Positions 7,335 through 15,417 of a stretch of 64,000 nt of DNA are shown here, one piece after another. Location: NCBI RefSeq assembly GCF_016863295.1, contig NZ_BOOP01000037.1, positions 78,435 through 142,434 on the forward strand, read 5' to 3'. The DNA is from Planotetraspora phitsanulokensis. GTDB taxonomy: Bacteria > Actinomycetota > Actinomycetes > Streptosporangiales > Streptosporangiaceae. Position 1 is the first letter of the stretch. Every line of letters begins with the position of its first letter. The notes beneath the pieces are model-generated. The model was not told the DNA's origin and did no database searches. It saw nothing but the letters and a program-made list of their open reading frames with translations. The translations under genes and the position numbers were made by a program.

Positions 7335-9125
7335 ATGGGCCGTATCGCGCTCGTCCTCCGACTCGTCCTGGCCGACGTCCGCCGGCACAGGGCCCAGGCC
7401 GCGATGCTCCTGCTGGCGGTGACCGCCGCCACCGCCACCATGGCCCTGGGCCTGTCCCTGGGCGGGGCGACCCAGAGGCTGTACGAGCAGACCCGGGCGG
7501 CCACCGCAGGGCCCGACGTGGTGGCGCTCGCCCCCGACCCGGGCCCCGCCGTGGCCCCGGCTCTGGCCTCGTTGGCGCACGCTCCCGAGGTCGTCGCCCA
7601 CAACGGTCCGTACCGCATCGTCTACGCCACCCTCACCGCGCACGGTTCCGCCTCGCTCGTGGTGGTGCACGGCGCCGCCGAGACACCCGGCACGGTCGAC
7701 CGCCCGCTGGTTACCTCGGGCCACTGGGTACGCGCCGGCGGCGCGGTTCTCGAACGGGGCTTCGCCACCGCGCTGGGCGCCCGCGTCGGCGACCGCGTCA
7801 CCATCTCCGGCCGGTCGTTCCCCGTCGTCGGGATCGCCGTGACCGCGGCCACCTCCATCTTCCCGTGGGCTCCGCAGATCGGACCGGGCGGCGGCCCGAG
7901 TGACGGGGGCGGTCTGGTCTGGCTGACCCGATCAGATGCACAGGCACTGGCATCCCGGGATCTCCCGGTGACAGTGGCCTTGGACCTCAAGTTGCGCGAC
8001 CCCGACGCCACCCAGGCCTTCATCGACGCCCACCGCCACATTTTCACCACCAAGGTGAACTTCTCCAGCTGGCAGTTCAAGGCCGACCAGGACGCCGTCA
8101 TGCTCAGGACCACCCAGCCGGTCCTGGTGGTCGGCAGCTGGCTGCTCAGCTTCCTGTCCATCACCGGAGTGGCCGCACTGGCCGCGGGACGGGCCACCGA
8201 GCAGACGCGCCGGGCGGGACTGCTCAAGGCCGTCGGTGCCACCCCCGGCCTGATCGCCGCCGTCCTGCTCACCGAATACCTGGCTCTGGCGCTGCTGGCC
8301 GACGCACTCGGGCTGGTGCTCGCCCGCCTGGCCGAGCCCGCCATCGCCAGCCCCACCGCCAGCCGGATCGGCGGCGTCGGCGGGCCGACCGGCACCGTCA
8401 TCGTCGCGACGGCAGCCCTCGCCGTGGTGGTGGCGGCGCTGTCCGCCCTACGCCCCACGCTGCGGGCGGTGCGCACCGCGACCGTCACCGCACTGACCGT
8501 CACCGCTCACCGGCCTCGCCATCGCCCCCGGCTGACCGCGCTGTCCGCGCTGCTGCCCACCCCGCTTCTGCTCGGGCTGCGGCTGACCGCACGCCGGCCG
8601 GGCCGCGCGGTGCTGCACGCGTGCTCCACCGCCGTCACACTGATCGCGATCACCGCCCTGTTGATCTACGACGCCCAGCCACGCTGGGGCCCCGCCCAGC
8701 ACCGCGAGGGCTGGGGCCCGGGCCTCTCCGGCGTGCCCGACCTGCAAGCCGACCACGACGGCCGGCTGCTGCTGGCGGTCTCCATCGCCCTGATCGCCCT
8801 CGCCACCGTGAACACCGTCACGCTCACCTGGACCACGGCGATGGAAGCCCGGGCGAACATGGCCGTCGCGCGCACCCTCGGCGCCACCCCCGGGCAGATC
8901 TCCGCAGGGCTGTCGGTCGCCCAGCTTCTGCCCGCCCTGCCCGGCGCCGTCGCCGGCGTTCCCCTGGGCATTCTCTTGTGCGGGGAGACGACCACGTTCC
9001 CCTTCTCCTGGATCGCCGCCGCCGCGCTCGTGATCCTCCTGGCGACGACGGCACTCACCGCCCTGCCCGCACGCTTGGCGGCCCGCCGGTCGGTGGCGCA
9101 GACCCTCAGCGCCGAAGCGACCTGA
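7335..9125 (+). CDS. FtsX-like ABC transporter permease
   Basis: A 596-residue membrane protein. It has one N-terminal transmembrane helix (AMLLLAVTAATATMALGL), a large extracellular MacB-like domain, then groups of helices around residues 255-380 and 420-590 with the FtsX-domain motifs (RRAGLLKAVGATPG; NMAVARTLGATPGQI). It forms an exporter with the preceding ATPase. Such two-gene units in actinomycetes commonly contribute to antibiotic or peptide efflux; the substrate here is not known. Confidence 0.9.
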   Translation: MGRIALVLRLVLADVRRHRAQAAMLLLAVTAATATMALGLSLGGATQRLYEQTRAATAGPDVVALAPDPGPAVAPALASLAHAPEVVAHNGPYRIVYATLTAHGSASLVVVHGAAETPGTVDRPLVTSGHWVRAGGAVLERGFATALGARVGDRVTISGRSFPVVGIAVTAATSIFPWAPQIGPGGGPSDGGGLVWLTRSDAQALASRDLPVTVALDLKLRDPDATQAFIDAHRHIFTTKVNFSSWQFKADQDAVMLRTTQPVLVVGSWLLSFLSITGVAALAAGRATEQTRRAGLLKAVGATPGLIAAVLLTEYLALALLADALGLVLARLAEPAIASPTASRIGGVGGPTGTVIVATAALAVVVAALSALRPTLRAVRTATVTALTVTAHRPRHRPRLTALSALLPTPLLLGLRLTARRPGRAVLHACSTAVTLIAITALLIYDAQPRWGPAQHREGWGPGLSGVPDLQADHDGRLLLAVSIALIALATVNTVTLTWTTAMEARANMAVARTLGATPGQISAGLSVAQLLPALPGAVAGVPLGILLCGETTTFPFSWIAAAALVILLATTALTALPARLAARRSVAQTLSAEAT

Positions 9126-9208
9126 CGTCCGCCCCAGCCGGTATCGTGCGGTCGGGTGACCACCGATCCCACGTCGCGCCGGGCCGGCTCCGCGCACGCC
9201 GTCGCCGC

Positions 9209-9502
9209 ATGACCGGCACCGACGGCGAGGAGCCCATCGTCCTGGACGGCGGCGACCAACGCTGCGTGTTGCTGCTCATCCGGCTGTCCCGCCTGATGGC
9301 GGACCTGCGCACAGGCAGCGTGGTGCACCTGATCGCCACCGATCCGGCCGCGCCGATCGACCTGCCCGCGTGGTGTCACCTGACCGGCCACCATTACCTC
9401 GGGCAGGTGCCAGGTCGCGACCGCCCGACCTACGCCCTACAGGTGAGCGGACAGGCCCGCCCGGTGGACCCGGACGCCCCGTGGCATGCCGGCGGCCGCT
9501 GA
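9209..9502 (+). CDS. TusA/SirA-like sulfur-carrier family protein
   Basis: A 97-residue protein resembling the TusA fold: LDGGDQRCVLLLIRLSR near the N-terminus, where TusA proteins have the Cys-Pro sulfur-carrier motif, then LIATDPAAPIDLPAWC and TGHHYLG, which match the second half of TusA. The Cys is kept but the following Pro is Val, so sulfur transfer is uncertain. The ATG at 9209 has no strong ribosome site. It lies downstream of the exporter operon with a gap of 83 bases and converges with the ECF42 gene. The role is unknown. Confidence 0.6.
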   Translation: MTGTDGEEPIVLDGGDQRCVLLLIRLSRLMADLRTGSVVHLIATDPAAPIDLPAWCHLTGHHYLGQVPGRDRPTYALQVSGQARPVDPDAPWHAGGR

Positions 9503-9522
9503 AAGCGGTCCGCCGGTGATGC

Positions 9523-10914
9523 TCATCCCCAGCGCAGCCGCTCGCTCAGCAGTGCCTGCTGAGCCGGGTTGACGGTCAGCGCCAGCGCCTGTTCGTCGCA
9601 GGCGCGCGCCTCGTCGGCGCGGCCGAGCTCGCGCAGCAGTTCTGCGCGGGTGGCGTGCCACAGGCCGTAGCGGGCCAGGTCGTGCTCCAGTTCCTGCAGT
9701 TCGGCCAGCGCCGCCTCGGCTCCGTGCACGTGGCGCAGGGCGACGGCCCGGTGCATCCGGGTGACCGGCGAGGGCGCCAGGTACGTCAGCATGTCGTAGA
9801 GCACCAGGATCTGCGCCCAGTCGGTCTCCTCGAAGGAGGCCGCCTCAGCATGGCAGGCCGCGATCGCCGCCTGCACCTGGTACGGCCCGGGCCGACGGTG
9901 CGCGCGGGCCGCCCGCGTCAGCAGCGCGGCAGCCTGCTCGATCGCCTGCCTGTCCCAGCGGGTGCGGTCCTGATCGGCCAGCAGCACCAGGCGGCCGCGC
10001 TCGTCGAAACGGGCCGCGCCACGCGCCCGGTGCAGCCGGATCAGTGCCAGCAGCCCGGCCACCTCCGGCTCGGCCGGCGCCAGCTGGGCCAGCAGCGCGG
10101 CCAGCCATTCGGCGTCGTCAACCAGGTCCCGGGCTTGGGCGTGTTCGGGCGTGCTGGACAGATAGCCCTCGTTGAACAGCAGGTAGACGACCGCCAGCAC
10201 TGAGCGCAGCCGCCCGGGCAGCTCCTCATCGGCCGGGATCCGGTACGGGATCCCGGCCTGGCCGATCTTCTTCTTCGCCCGGGTGATGCGCTGTGCCACC
10301 GTCGGCTCCGGCACCACGAACGCCGCGGCGATCTGCGCGGTCGACAGCCCGCACACCACCCGCAGCGTGAGGGCGATCTGCGCCTCAGGCGCCAAAGCCG
10401 GGTGGCAGCAGGTGAAGATCAGCCGCAGCCGGTCGTCAGTCGGCGCCGCCTCCGGCCAGCGTAGTTCGGCGAGCTTGGCGCGGTAGTTCGACTCCCGGCG
10501 CAGCACGTCCAGGCCCCGTCGACGCGCGACCGTGTACAGCCACGCCTGTGGCCGCTGCGGGATGCCCTCGACCGGCCAGCGGCGCAGCGCGGTCTCGACG
10601 GCGTCCTGCACCAGGTCCTCGGCCGCGGAGAAGTCGCCCAGCAGCGAGATCAGGGCGGCCGCGAGCCGGCTCGCGTGTTCGCGCACCACGCCGGCCAGCA
10701 CCTGCTCGCTCCGCGCGCCGAGCCCGCCGTCACGGCCCTCGCCGCGGTCTCCGCTGCCGTCATCCCGGTCACGACCCCATCCGGGATTCCCACCGGGATC
10801 GTGACGGGGGTCGTGACGGGGGTCGTGACGGGGGTCGTGACCGGGCAGGTCGGCGGGCACATCACCCGCCGACCCCGGTGCGGACCCGTCGCCGCTCTGG
10901 CCTGTCGTGCTCAT
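9523..10914 (-). CDS. ECF42-family sigma factor (COG4941) with TPR-like C-terminus
   Basis: A 463-residue sigma factor. After a low-complexity Gly/Asp/His-rich N-terminus of about 65 residues come region 2 (FSAAEDLVQDAVETALRRWP), region 4 (LSTAQIAAAFVVPEPTVAQRI), the DUF6596 segment (LLFNEGY) and a helical, TPR-like C-terminal half used as a regulatory domain in ECF42. The ATG overlaps the stop of the upstream DGPF gene (ATGA), the hallmark gene pair of this family. No anti-sigma factor is present. The N-terminus carries a tandem HDPR repeat not expected for the family. Confidence 0.92.
   Translation of the reverse strand: MSTTGQSGDGSAPGSAGDVPADLPGHDPRHDPRHDPRHDPGGNPGWGRDRDDGSGDRGEGRDGGLGARSEQVLAGVVREHASRLAAALISLLGDFSAAEDLVQDAVETALRRWPVEGIPQRPQAWLYTVARRRGLDVLRRESNYRAKLAELRWPEAAPTDDRLRLIFTCCHPALAPEAQIALTLRVVCGLSTAQIAAAFVVPEPTVAQRITRAKKKIGQAGIPYRIPADEELPGRLRSVLAVVYLLFNEGYLSSTPEHAQARDLVDDAEWLAALLAQLAPAEPEVAGLLALIRLHRARGAARFDERGRLVLLADQDRTRWDRQAIEQAAALLTRAARAHRRPGPYQVQAAIAACHAEAASFEETDWAQILVLYDMLTYLAPSPVTRMHRAVALRHVHGAEAALAELQELEHDLARYGLWHATRAELLRELGRADEARACDEQALALTVNPAQQALLSERLRWG
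10799..10846 (-). repeat. 12-bp in-frame tandem repeat in the ECF42 gene
   Basis: Three identical and one near-identical copies of a 12-base unit (TCGTGACGGGGG on the plus strand) encode repeated His-Asp-Pro-Arg in the non-conserved N-terminus of the sigma factor. The unit length is a multiple of three, so copy number can vary without a frameshift. Confidence 0.9.
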
Positions 10915-11249
10915 GAGAGAGGGCGGATCTCCACGATCGGGCACGCCGGCCAGGAGCGGGCGATCTTCAGGGCCTCGTCCAGATCGGCCACCTCGACCTC
11001 GGCGAACCCGCTGACCACCTCCTTGCCCTCCACGAACGGCCCGTCGGTGATCACCGGCTCGGCACCGTCCAGGCGCATGGTGGTGGCGGTGTGCACCGGC
11101 GCCAGATGCGCATGGTGAGTGATCTTGTCGGCGTGCTCGGTGAACCACTGGCCCACCGCCTCATACGCCTGGCGCAGCTCCAGTTCGCCCATCTCCTCCA
11201 GTTGGCGGGCGAACTGTTCGGTCTCGACGAACATCAGCACGTATTTCAC
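10911..11249 (-). CDS. DGPF/YCII-family protein, ECF42 partner
   Basis: A 112-residue protein starting MKYVLMFVETEQF with the signature VITDGPFVEGKEVVSGF at about residues 66-82, the motif that gives DGPF proteins their name. It is translationally coupled to the ECF42 gene. DGPF proteins are the conserved targets and partners of ECF42 factors; their biochemical activity is unknown, although the fold belongs to the dimeric alpha/beta-barrel group. It is probably transcribed with the VOC gene upstream (53-base gap). Confidence 0.92.
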   Translation of the reverse strand: MKYVLMFVETEQFARQLEEMGELELRQAYEAVGQWFTEHADKITHHAHLAPVHTATTMRLDGAEPVITDGPFVEGKEVVSGFAEVEVADLDEALKIARSWPACPIVEIRPLS

Positions 11250-11302
11250 GCTCTGAACCTCCTGATCCTTGATGGTCTGCCTGCCGTCTGTCCCACCGGG
11301 GG

Positions 11303-11701
11303 TCAGCCGACCGGAAGGGACGCGTACAGGTCGACGCCGTTGCCGTCGGGGTCTGCCACCGTGGCATACCGCATCCCCCAGAACGCGTCGAACGGCTCGG
11401 CCAGCCCCTGGTATCCGGCCGCGACCAGCCCGGCATAGGCCGAATCCACACCGGCCGGATCCTCGAACTCGAAGCAGAGCAGGGTGCGCGGCCCACCGGT
11501 CGGCTTCGTCCAGCCGGGCAGGAACGGGGTGCGGAAGTTCTCGGTGTCCAGCATCACGTGCAGGCCGCCGGGCAGGTCGCAGCCGGCGTGCTCGGGCGAA
11601 TGCTCATCGATCTTGAACTCCAGCCCGAGCCGGGCGTAGAAGGCGATCGAGGCCTGCAGGTCGGACACCACGATGTCGATGGTGTTGAGCGTCGGATGCA
11701 T
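11303..11701 (-). CDS. VOC-superfamily (glyoxalase/bleomycin-resistance-like) protein
   Basis: A 132-residue protein with the two-module VOC fold (IDIVVSDLQASIAFYARLGLEF at the N-terminus; ATVADPDGNGVDLYASLP at the C-terminus). AGGAGCC precedes the ATG. It is the first gene of a probable three-gene unit with the DGPF and ECF42 genes. VOC proteins are frequent ECF42 neighbours. It shares FDAFWGMRYA-type segments with the VOC protein at 39642, so the two are paralogues. Enzymatic role unknown. Confidence 0.85.
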   Translation of the reverse strand: MHPTLNTIDIVVSDLQASIAFYARLGLEFKIDEHSPEHAGCDLPGGLHVMLDTENFRTPFLPGWTKPTGGPRTLLCFEFEDPAGVDSAYAGLVAAGYQGLAEPFDAFWGMRYATVADPDGNGVDLYASLPVG

Positions 11702-11860
11702 GATCGGGCTCCTGTCGTCTGGTCGTACGGGCCCTGGCACCGCCGCGGAGGCGGGGCCGGGGTCATTCACCAACACGACGATCGGGACATGCCCCGATAC
11801 GACACCTGGCGGTCCGAATTTCTTCAGCCGTCCTCGCCATGTCGCGACGACTCCTCGTCT

Positions 11861-12502
11861 CTACAGAAAGGCCCGCGCTTCCTCGACTTGTCGCGCGATG
11901 CCGTGGGCACTGTCGGCCTCGGCGATGGCGCCGGCTTCGTCGAGCAGCGCCACCGCGTCTTCGCGGCGGCCCTGTGCGGCGGCGATGTACGCCAACCCGA
12001 CCATGTTCGCGGCGACACCGGGCAAGAACCCGAGCTGCCGACGAAGTCGCGCCGACTCCTCCAACCACCCACGCGCCTCATCCAATCGGCCCCCGGCGTG
12101 CGCGGCGATGCCGAGGTGCCGGAGCACGTAGGACAGGATGTGCGGATCTCCGGCATGCGCGGCGAGCTCGCGGGACCGCTCGAACACGGGAACCGCGGCG
12201 TCGTTGTCGTGCCGCACCACCTGGTGGAAGGTGCCGATCCAGAACAGCGACTCGGCCTCTCCGCGAACGTCGCCGAGCGTCCGGTAAAGCTGGGCCGCGC
12301 GTTCGAACGACGGCAACTCCTGCGGATCCTCGTGTCCCTCCGCGAGGAACCGGCCGTGCATCACGCGGCCACGGGCCACGGCGAGAGCGGCCTCGACCGC
12401 GTCGAGTTCTCGCTCGGCGCTCGCCAACGCGGTGGCGTCGCCGCCGAACACGAACTGTTCGTAGAGCAGTCTGGACCGCTCGATCCGATCCTCAGCGCTC
12501 AT
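11861..12502 (-). CDS. TPR-like helical repeat protein
   Basis: A 213-residue protein composed of tetratricopeptide-like helical hairpins (ERAAQLYRTLGDVRGEAESLFWIG; LGIAAHAGGRLDEARGWLEESARL; AYIAAAQGRREDAVALLDEA). No catalytic motifs, signal peptide or membrane segments are visible. It probably mediates protein contacts. The ATG at 12502 was chosen; a TTG two codons upstream is possible. It has no obvious operon partner and lies next to an insertion-sequence relic. Confidence 0.75.
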   Translation of the reverse strand: MSAEDRIERSRLLYEQFVFGGDATALASAERELDAVEAALAVARGRVMHGRFLAEGHEDPQELPSFERAAQLYRTLGDVRGEAESLFWIGTFHQVVRHDNDAAVPVFERSRELAAHAGDPHILSYVLRHLGIAAHAGGRLDEARGWLEESARLRRQLGFLPGVAANMVGLAYIAAAQGRREDAVALLDEAGAIAEADSAHGIARQVEEARAFL

Positions 12503-12700
12503 CGTCAACCCCGCCTTTCAGAGCAATGCGGCGCCGAACGTGTCCGGCCGCCCCAGGGCTTCGTCGGAGCGAGCCGGAAGCCCACCGTCGGCGGCCGACG
12601 TCAGTGTGCACTGTGACGCGTGGGTCGGCGAGGCGTCAATCGCGACAAGATCGCGGCGATGGCGGCCCGGTTCCCGTTGGGCCTCCCCGGTTACGGGGCC

Positions 12701-12910
12701 GAGTCGCTCTTCCAGGTTCTCACCTAGAGAGAGGAGAAGGCGAGTATCGCGGTCGGTTCCAACGAGAGCTTCTCTTACTGGACAAAGACCTTCACCGACC
12801 CCAGGATGTGCGCCGCGATCGTGGACCGGCTCACCTTCCACGGCACCATCATCGAAACCGGCACCGACTCCTACCGGCTCGCCCATACCAGGCAGGAGAT
12901 GATCGCCTAG
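12701..12910 (+). pseudogene. istB: IS21-family istB remnant (C-terminal end)
   Basis: Translation in one frame gives ESLFQVLT, a TAG stop at 12725-12727 where istB proteins have Glu, then REEKASIAVGSNESF, WTKTFTDPRMCAAIVDRL and IIETGTDSYRLAHTR to a stop at 12910. This is the conserved C-terminus of the IstB helper ATPase of IS21-type elements. The N-terminal Walker motifs and istA are absent and an internal stop is present, so it is a decayed fragment. It marks past transposition immediately next to the hemE gene. Confidence 0.85.
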
Positions 12911-12960
12911 AGCAGGCCCAGAGCCCTACCAGTGCCGCCGCGACCGGACCCCATTCGCTC

Positions 12961-14079
12961 CTAATACGCCAGGGGTGCGGCCCAGGACCGTACCTGCTGG
13001 GCAAGCGCAGCAACATGCTCCGGAGGCGTGGTCTTGACGATGCCGTGTCCGAGATTGAACACGAAGGGGCCACTGCCGAGAGTGTGCAGGATGCGGCGGG
13101 TTTCGACTTCCAGCGCCGGGCCGCCCGCGACCAGGAGCTGAGGATCGAGGTTGCCCTGCACACACCGGCCCAGTTCGCCTTGTACTTTCTGCGCAGCCCA
13201 TTCCAGCGGAACCGTCGAGTCGAGCCCGACGCAGTCCACACCGGTGGCCTGGACAAAGCCGTCGTACGCGAGCCCAGCACCACGCGGGAAAGCGATGATG
13301 GGAACACCAGGGTGCTTCGCCTTCAGCGCCGCGACGATAGCGGCAACCGGCTTGACACACCAGCGTTGGAAGAACGGGTCCGGGAGTATCCCAGCCCAGC
13401 TCTCGAACAACTGGATCGCCTCGGCACCGGCCTGGATCTGACGGTCCAGGAACTCGATGATGGCCGCAGTCAGCAAGTCGATCAAGGGTTGGAAGCTCGC
13501 CGGGTCGCTCAGCGCCCACTGCTTGACAACGGCATGCTCCGAGCTGCCACCCCCGCGCCCCTCGACCATGTACGTCGCGACCGTCCAAGGCGCACCGGCA
13601 TAGCCAATCAACGCCACCTCCTCAGGCAGAGCCCTCGTGAGTTGCCGGACCGTCTCGTAAATCGGGGCCAACTCCTCATGGAGGCCAGACGCGCTCAAGA
13701 ACTCGGTAATGTCCGATGCCGAACGGATCGGGGGCGTCAGAACCGGGCCATCACCGACCAGATACTCCAAGCTCTGGCCGAGCGCGGCCGCGATCTGCGG
13801 AAGATCCGCGAACAGGATCGCCGCATCCAGCGGGAAACGTCGGATCGGCTGCAGGGTGACTTCGACCGCGTGCTCGGGCGAGTTGCACAGCCCCACCATC
13901 CCACCGGCAGCCTCGCGCACACGGTGATACTCCGGCAGATAGCGTCCGGCCTGCCGCATCAACCAGATCGGTGGCCGCTCTGTCCGCTCGCCCGCGAGCG
14001 CACGCAACAGCAGCTTCTTCGACCGCGTTCCAGCCGATACGCGATCCAGATCAACGTCACCCCGCGTAGCGGCTTCCAC
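12961..14079 (-). CDS. hemE: Uroporphyrinogen decarboxylase, non-actinobacterial type
   Basis: A 372-residue enzyme that removes four acetate carboxylates from uroporphyrinogen III to give coproporphyrinogen III. Family motifs are intact: WLMRQAGRYLPEYH (about residues 39-52), RRFPLDAAILFADL, GYAGAPWTVATYMVEG and the C-terminal NLGHGIVKTTPPEHV. From memory, these resemble proteobacterial HemE more than the actinobacterial form (FMRQAGRSLPEYR, FSDIVVP). The GTG at 14079 follows GGAAGAGC. Codon use is less G/C-biased than its neighbours, and it abuts an IS21 relic, which suggests acquisition by transfer or a second copy of hemE. No other heme genes lie nearby. Confidence 0.88.
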   Translation of the reverse strand: MEAATRGDVDLDRVSAGTRSKKLLLRALAGERTERPPIWLMRQAGRYLPEYHRVREAAGGMVGLCNSPEHAVEVTLQPIRRFPLDAAILFADLPQIAAALGQSLEYLVGDGPVLTPPIRSASDITEFLSASGLHEELAPIYETVRQLTRALPEEVALIGYAGAPWTVATYMVEGRGGGSSEHAVVKQWALSDPASFQPLIDLLTAAIIEFLDRQIQAGAEAIQLFESWAGILPDPFFQRWCVKPVAAIVAALKAKHPGVPIIAFPRGAGLAYDGFVQATGVDCVGLDSTVPLEWAAQKVQGELGRCVQGNLDPQLLVAGGPALEVETRRILHTLGSGPFVFNLGHGIVKTTPPEHVAALAQQVRSWAAPLAY

Positions 14080-14249
14080 GCTCTTCCGATCTTTCAGAGA
14101 CCCGGGCTTCGACCAGCCCGATCAGCACAACCCCACCCGTGGCGAGGACGCGCTGACAGCCTATCCAAGCCGGCCCGCCCACGGCCCACGCCGACCTCGG
14201 CCTCTGGGCCAGAACAGCTTGACAAAATCACCGGGCTCGGGTTCTCATC

Positions 14250-14398
14250 CTGTTCCCCACGACCGTGGGCGTGAGCCGGTCTCCGCGCACTTGCTCTGGT
14301 CGGCGAATGGCTGCTCCCCACGTCCGTAGGGGCAGGATGTGCTTCCCCGATGAACATCGACATCACCGCCGCGGTCCCCACGCCGGCCCCTGCTTCGG
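14250..14398 (+). CRISPR. Decayed type I-E-like CRISPR remnant (two clear repeats, one weak)
   Basis: CTGTTCCCCACGACCGTGGG... at 14250-14278 and CTGCTCCCCACGTCCGTAGG... at 14311-14339 begin exactly 61 bases apart, that is a 29-base repeat plus a 32-base spacer, the type I-E geometry. A third, poorer copy (GCGGTCCCCACGCC) starts at 14371, about 60 bases on. Each repeat is centred on the palindrome CCCCACG-N-CCGTGGG typical of actinobacterial I-E repeats. The repeats differ at about ten positions and there are no cas genes, so the array is presumably dead. Confidence 0.5.
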
Positions 14399-14503
14399 CA
14401 CGACCCAAGCCGACGCAGGACAAGCGAACACATTGGGGATGATCATGAACGAATCGGGATTGATGACCCTAGCGTGCCATGCCGATCTGAGTGAAGGATG
14501 CTC

Positions 14504-14794
14504 ATGTCACTCCTTGCCTGGATCGGCAGTCTGTTCTCACATCGGCCGCGACATCGTAAAAACACCACCACGCCCCGCAAAGGGTCGGCCGGTTGGACGT
14601 TTCAGACGGCCGAGGGGTCACATAACAACGCTGGTGAGCCCCGCCTTCAGGGTCGGCTCCACATGTGCCGCTGCCTGCGAATACGCAGGTCACTCCCTCG
14701 TCATATCGACAATCAGCCTGGTTCACCCCGCTCCGAGCGATCTGTGTCGCCCGAGCCCGCCTGGACGTGGACCAAGGAGTCGGAGGAACCATGA
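14504..14794 (+). CDS. Small hypothetical protein, doubtful
   Basis: Would encode 96 residues starting MSLLAWIGSLFSHRPRHRK, a short hydrophobic start followed by a basic stretch, with no recognised domain. In favour: GAAGGA is placed 5-10 bases before the ATG, and its stop overlaps the ATG of the next gene (ATGA). Against: amino-acid composition of the second half (SPRSERSVSPEPAW) looks like translated non-coding DNA. If not coding, the interval is simply the leader of the DUF302 gene. Confidence 0.3.
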   Translation: MSLLAWIGSLFSHRPRHRKNTTTPRKGSAGWTFQTAEGSHNNAGEPRLQGRLHMCRCLRIRRSLPRHIDNQPGSPRSERSVSPEPAWTWTKESEEP

Positions 14795-15324
14795 GCCAGT
14801 CGGTGCACAACAGAATCGAAACCGTGCCGCATCGGGTGAATCGCATGTCCATCGCGGTCGGCGAGCCGTTCGACACCTTCCGCGCCCGCTATGAACGGGC
14901 CGTTCCCACGTTCGACGCCGAGCGCTTCAATCGGTTCGTCGAGAACGAGGTCGACTGGGACACCGTCCTCCAGGCGACGGCCGAGAACGCGCCGCATCAC
15001 TTCATCATCTACTGGACGGGCGACTTCAACTCGCTGCTGCGGCTCGCGGGGGACCGGTTGCGCTGCGTCGAATACCTGATGGGCAACCACACGATCGCCC
15101 AGCGGATGTTCCACCACAACCCGGCCATCCTGCTGTACGCCCCGCTCCGCACGGCCATCTACGAGGACGCCGAGGGGGAGACCTGGTTCTCGGTGGAACA
15201 GCCCAGCAGCCACTTCTCCAGCTTCGGCAGCCCGGAAATCACCGATGTCGGCCTCGAACTCGACCGGGATCTCGCCGACCTGCTGGAGTACCTCGACATT
15301 CCTGTCCCGGCCGCGCTCGTCTGA
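14791..15324 (+). CDS. DUF302-family protein
   Basis: A 177-residue cytosolic protein. The C-terminal two-thirds fit DUF302: CVEYLMGNHTIAQRMFHHNP, then LLYAPLRTAIYED and a terminal ITDVGLELDRDLADLLEYL. The family has a small alpha/beta fold of unknown function, reported near stress and metal genes. A GGAGGAACC site precedes the ATG. No signal peptide. It is preceded by a doubtful small frame with which it overlaps by four bases. Confidence 0.75.
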   Translation: MSQSVHNRIETVPHRVNRMSIAVGEPFDTFRARYERAVPTFDAERFNRFVENEVDWDTVLQATAENAPHHFIIYWTGDFNSLLRLAGDRLRCVEYLMGNHTIAQRMFHHNPAILLYAPLRTAIYEDAEGETWFSVEQPSSHFSSFGSPEITDVGLELDRDLADLLEYLDIPVPAALV

Positions 15325-15417
15325 AGGCGGGCCCAGGCAGGCCGACCCGCACCTGGTTCACGATCCTTGGATCGCCGTGCCGGTAGACGCCTGTACCCGT
15401 GATCGGAGCGACCTCGT

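Noticed and set aside
12540..12902. Plus-strand 120-residue frame near the istB relic
   Set aside because: Composition is low complexity, and a different frame of the same DNA clearly encodes istB remnants.
11558..14274. Very long plus-strand frames across the TPR and hemE genes
   Set aside because: They are antisense to well-supported genes and have no recognisable domains.
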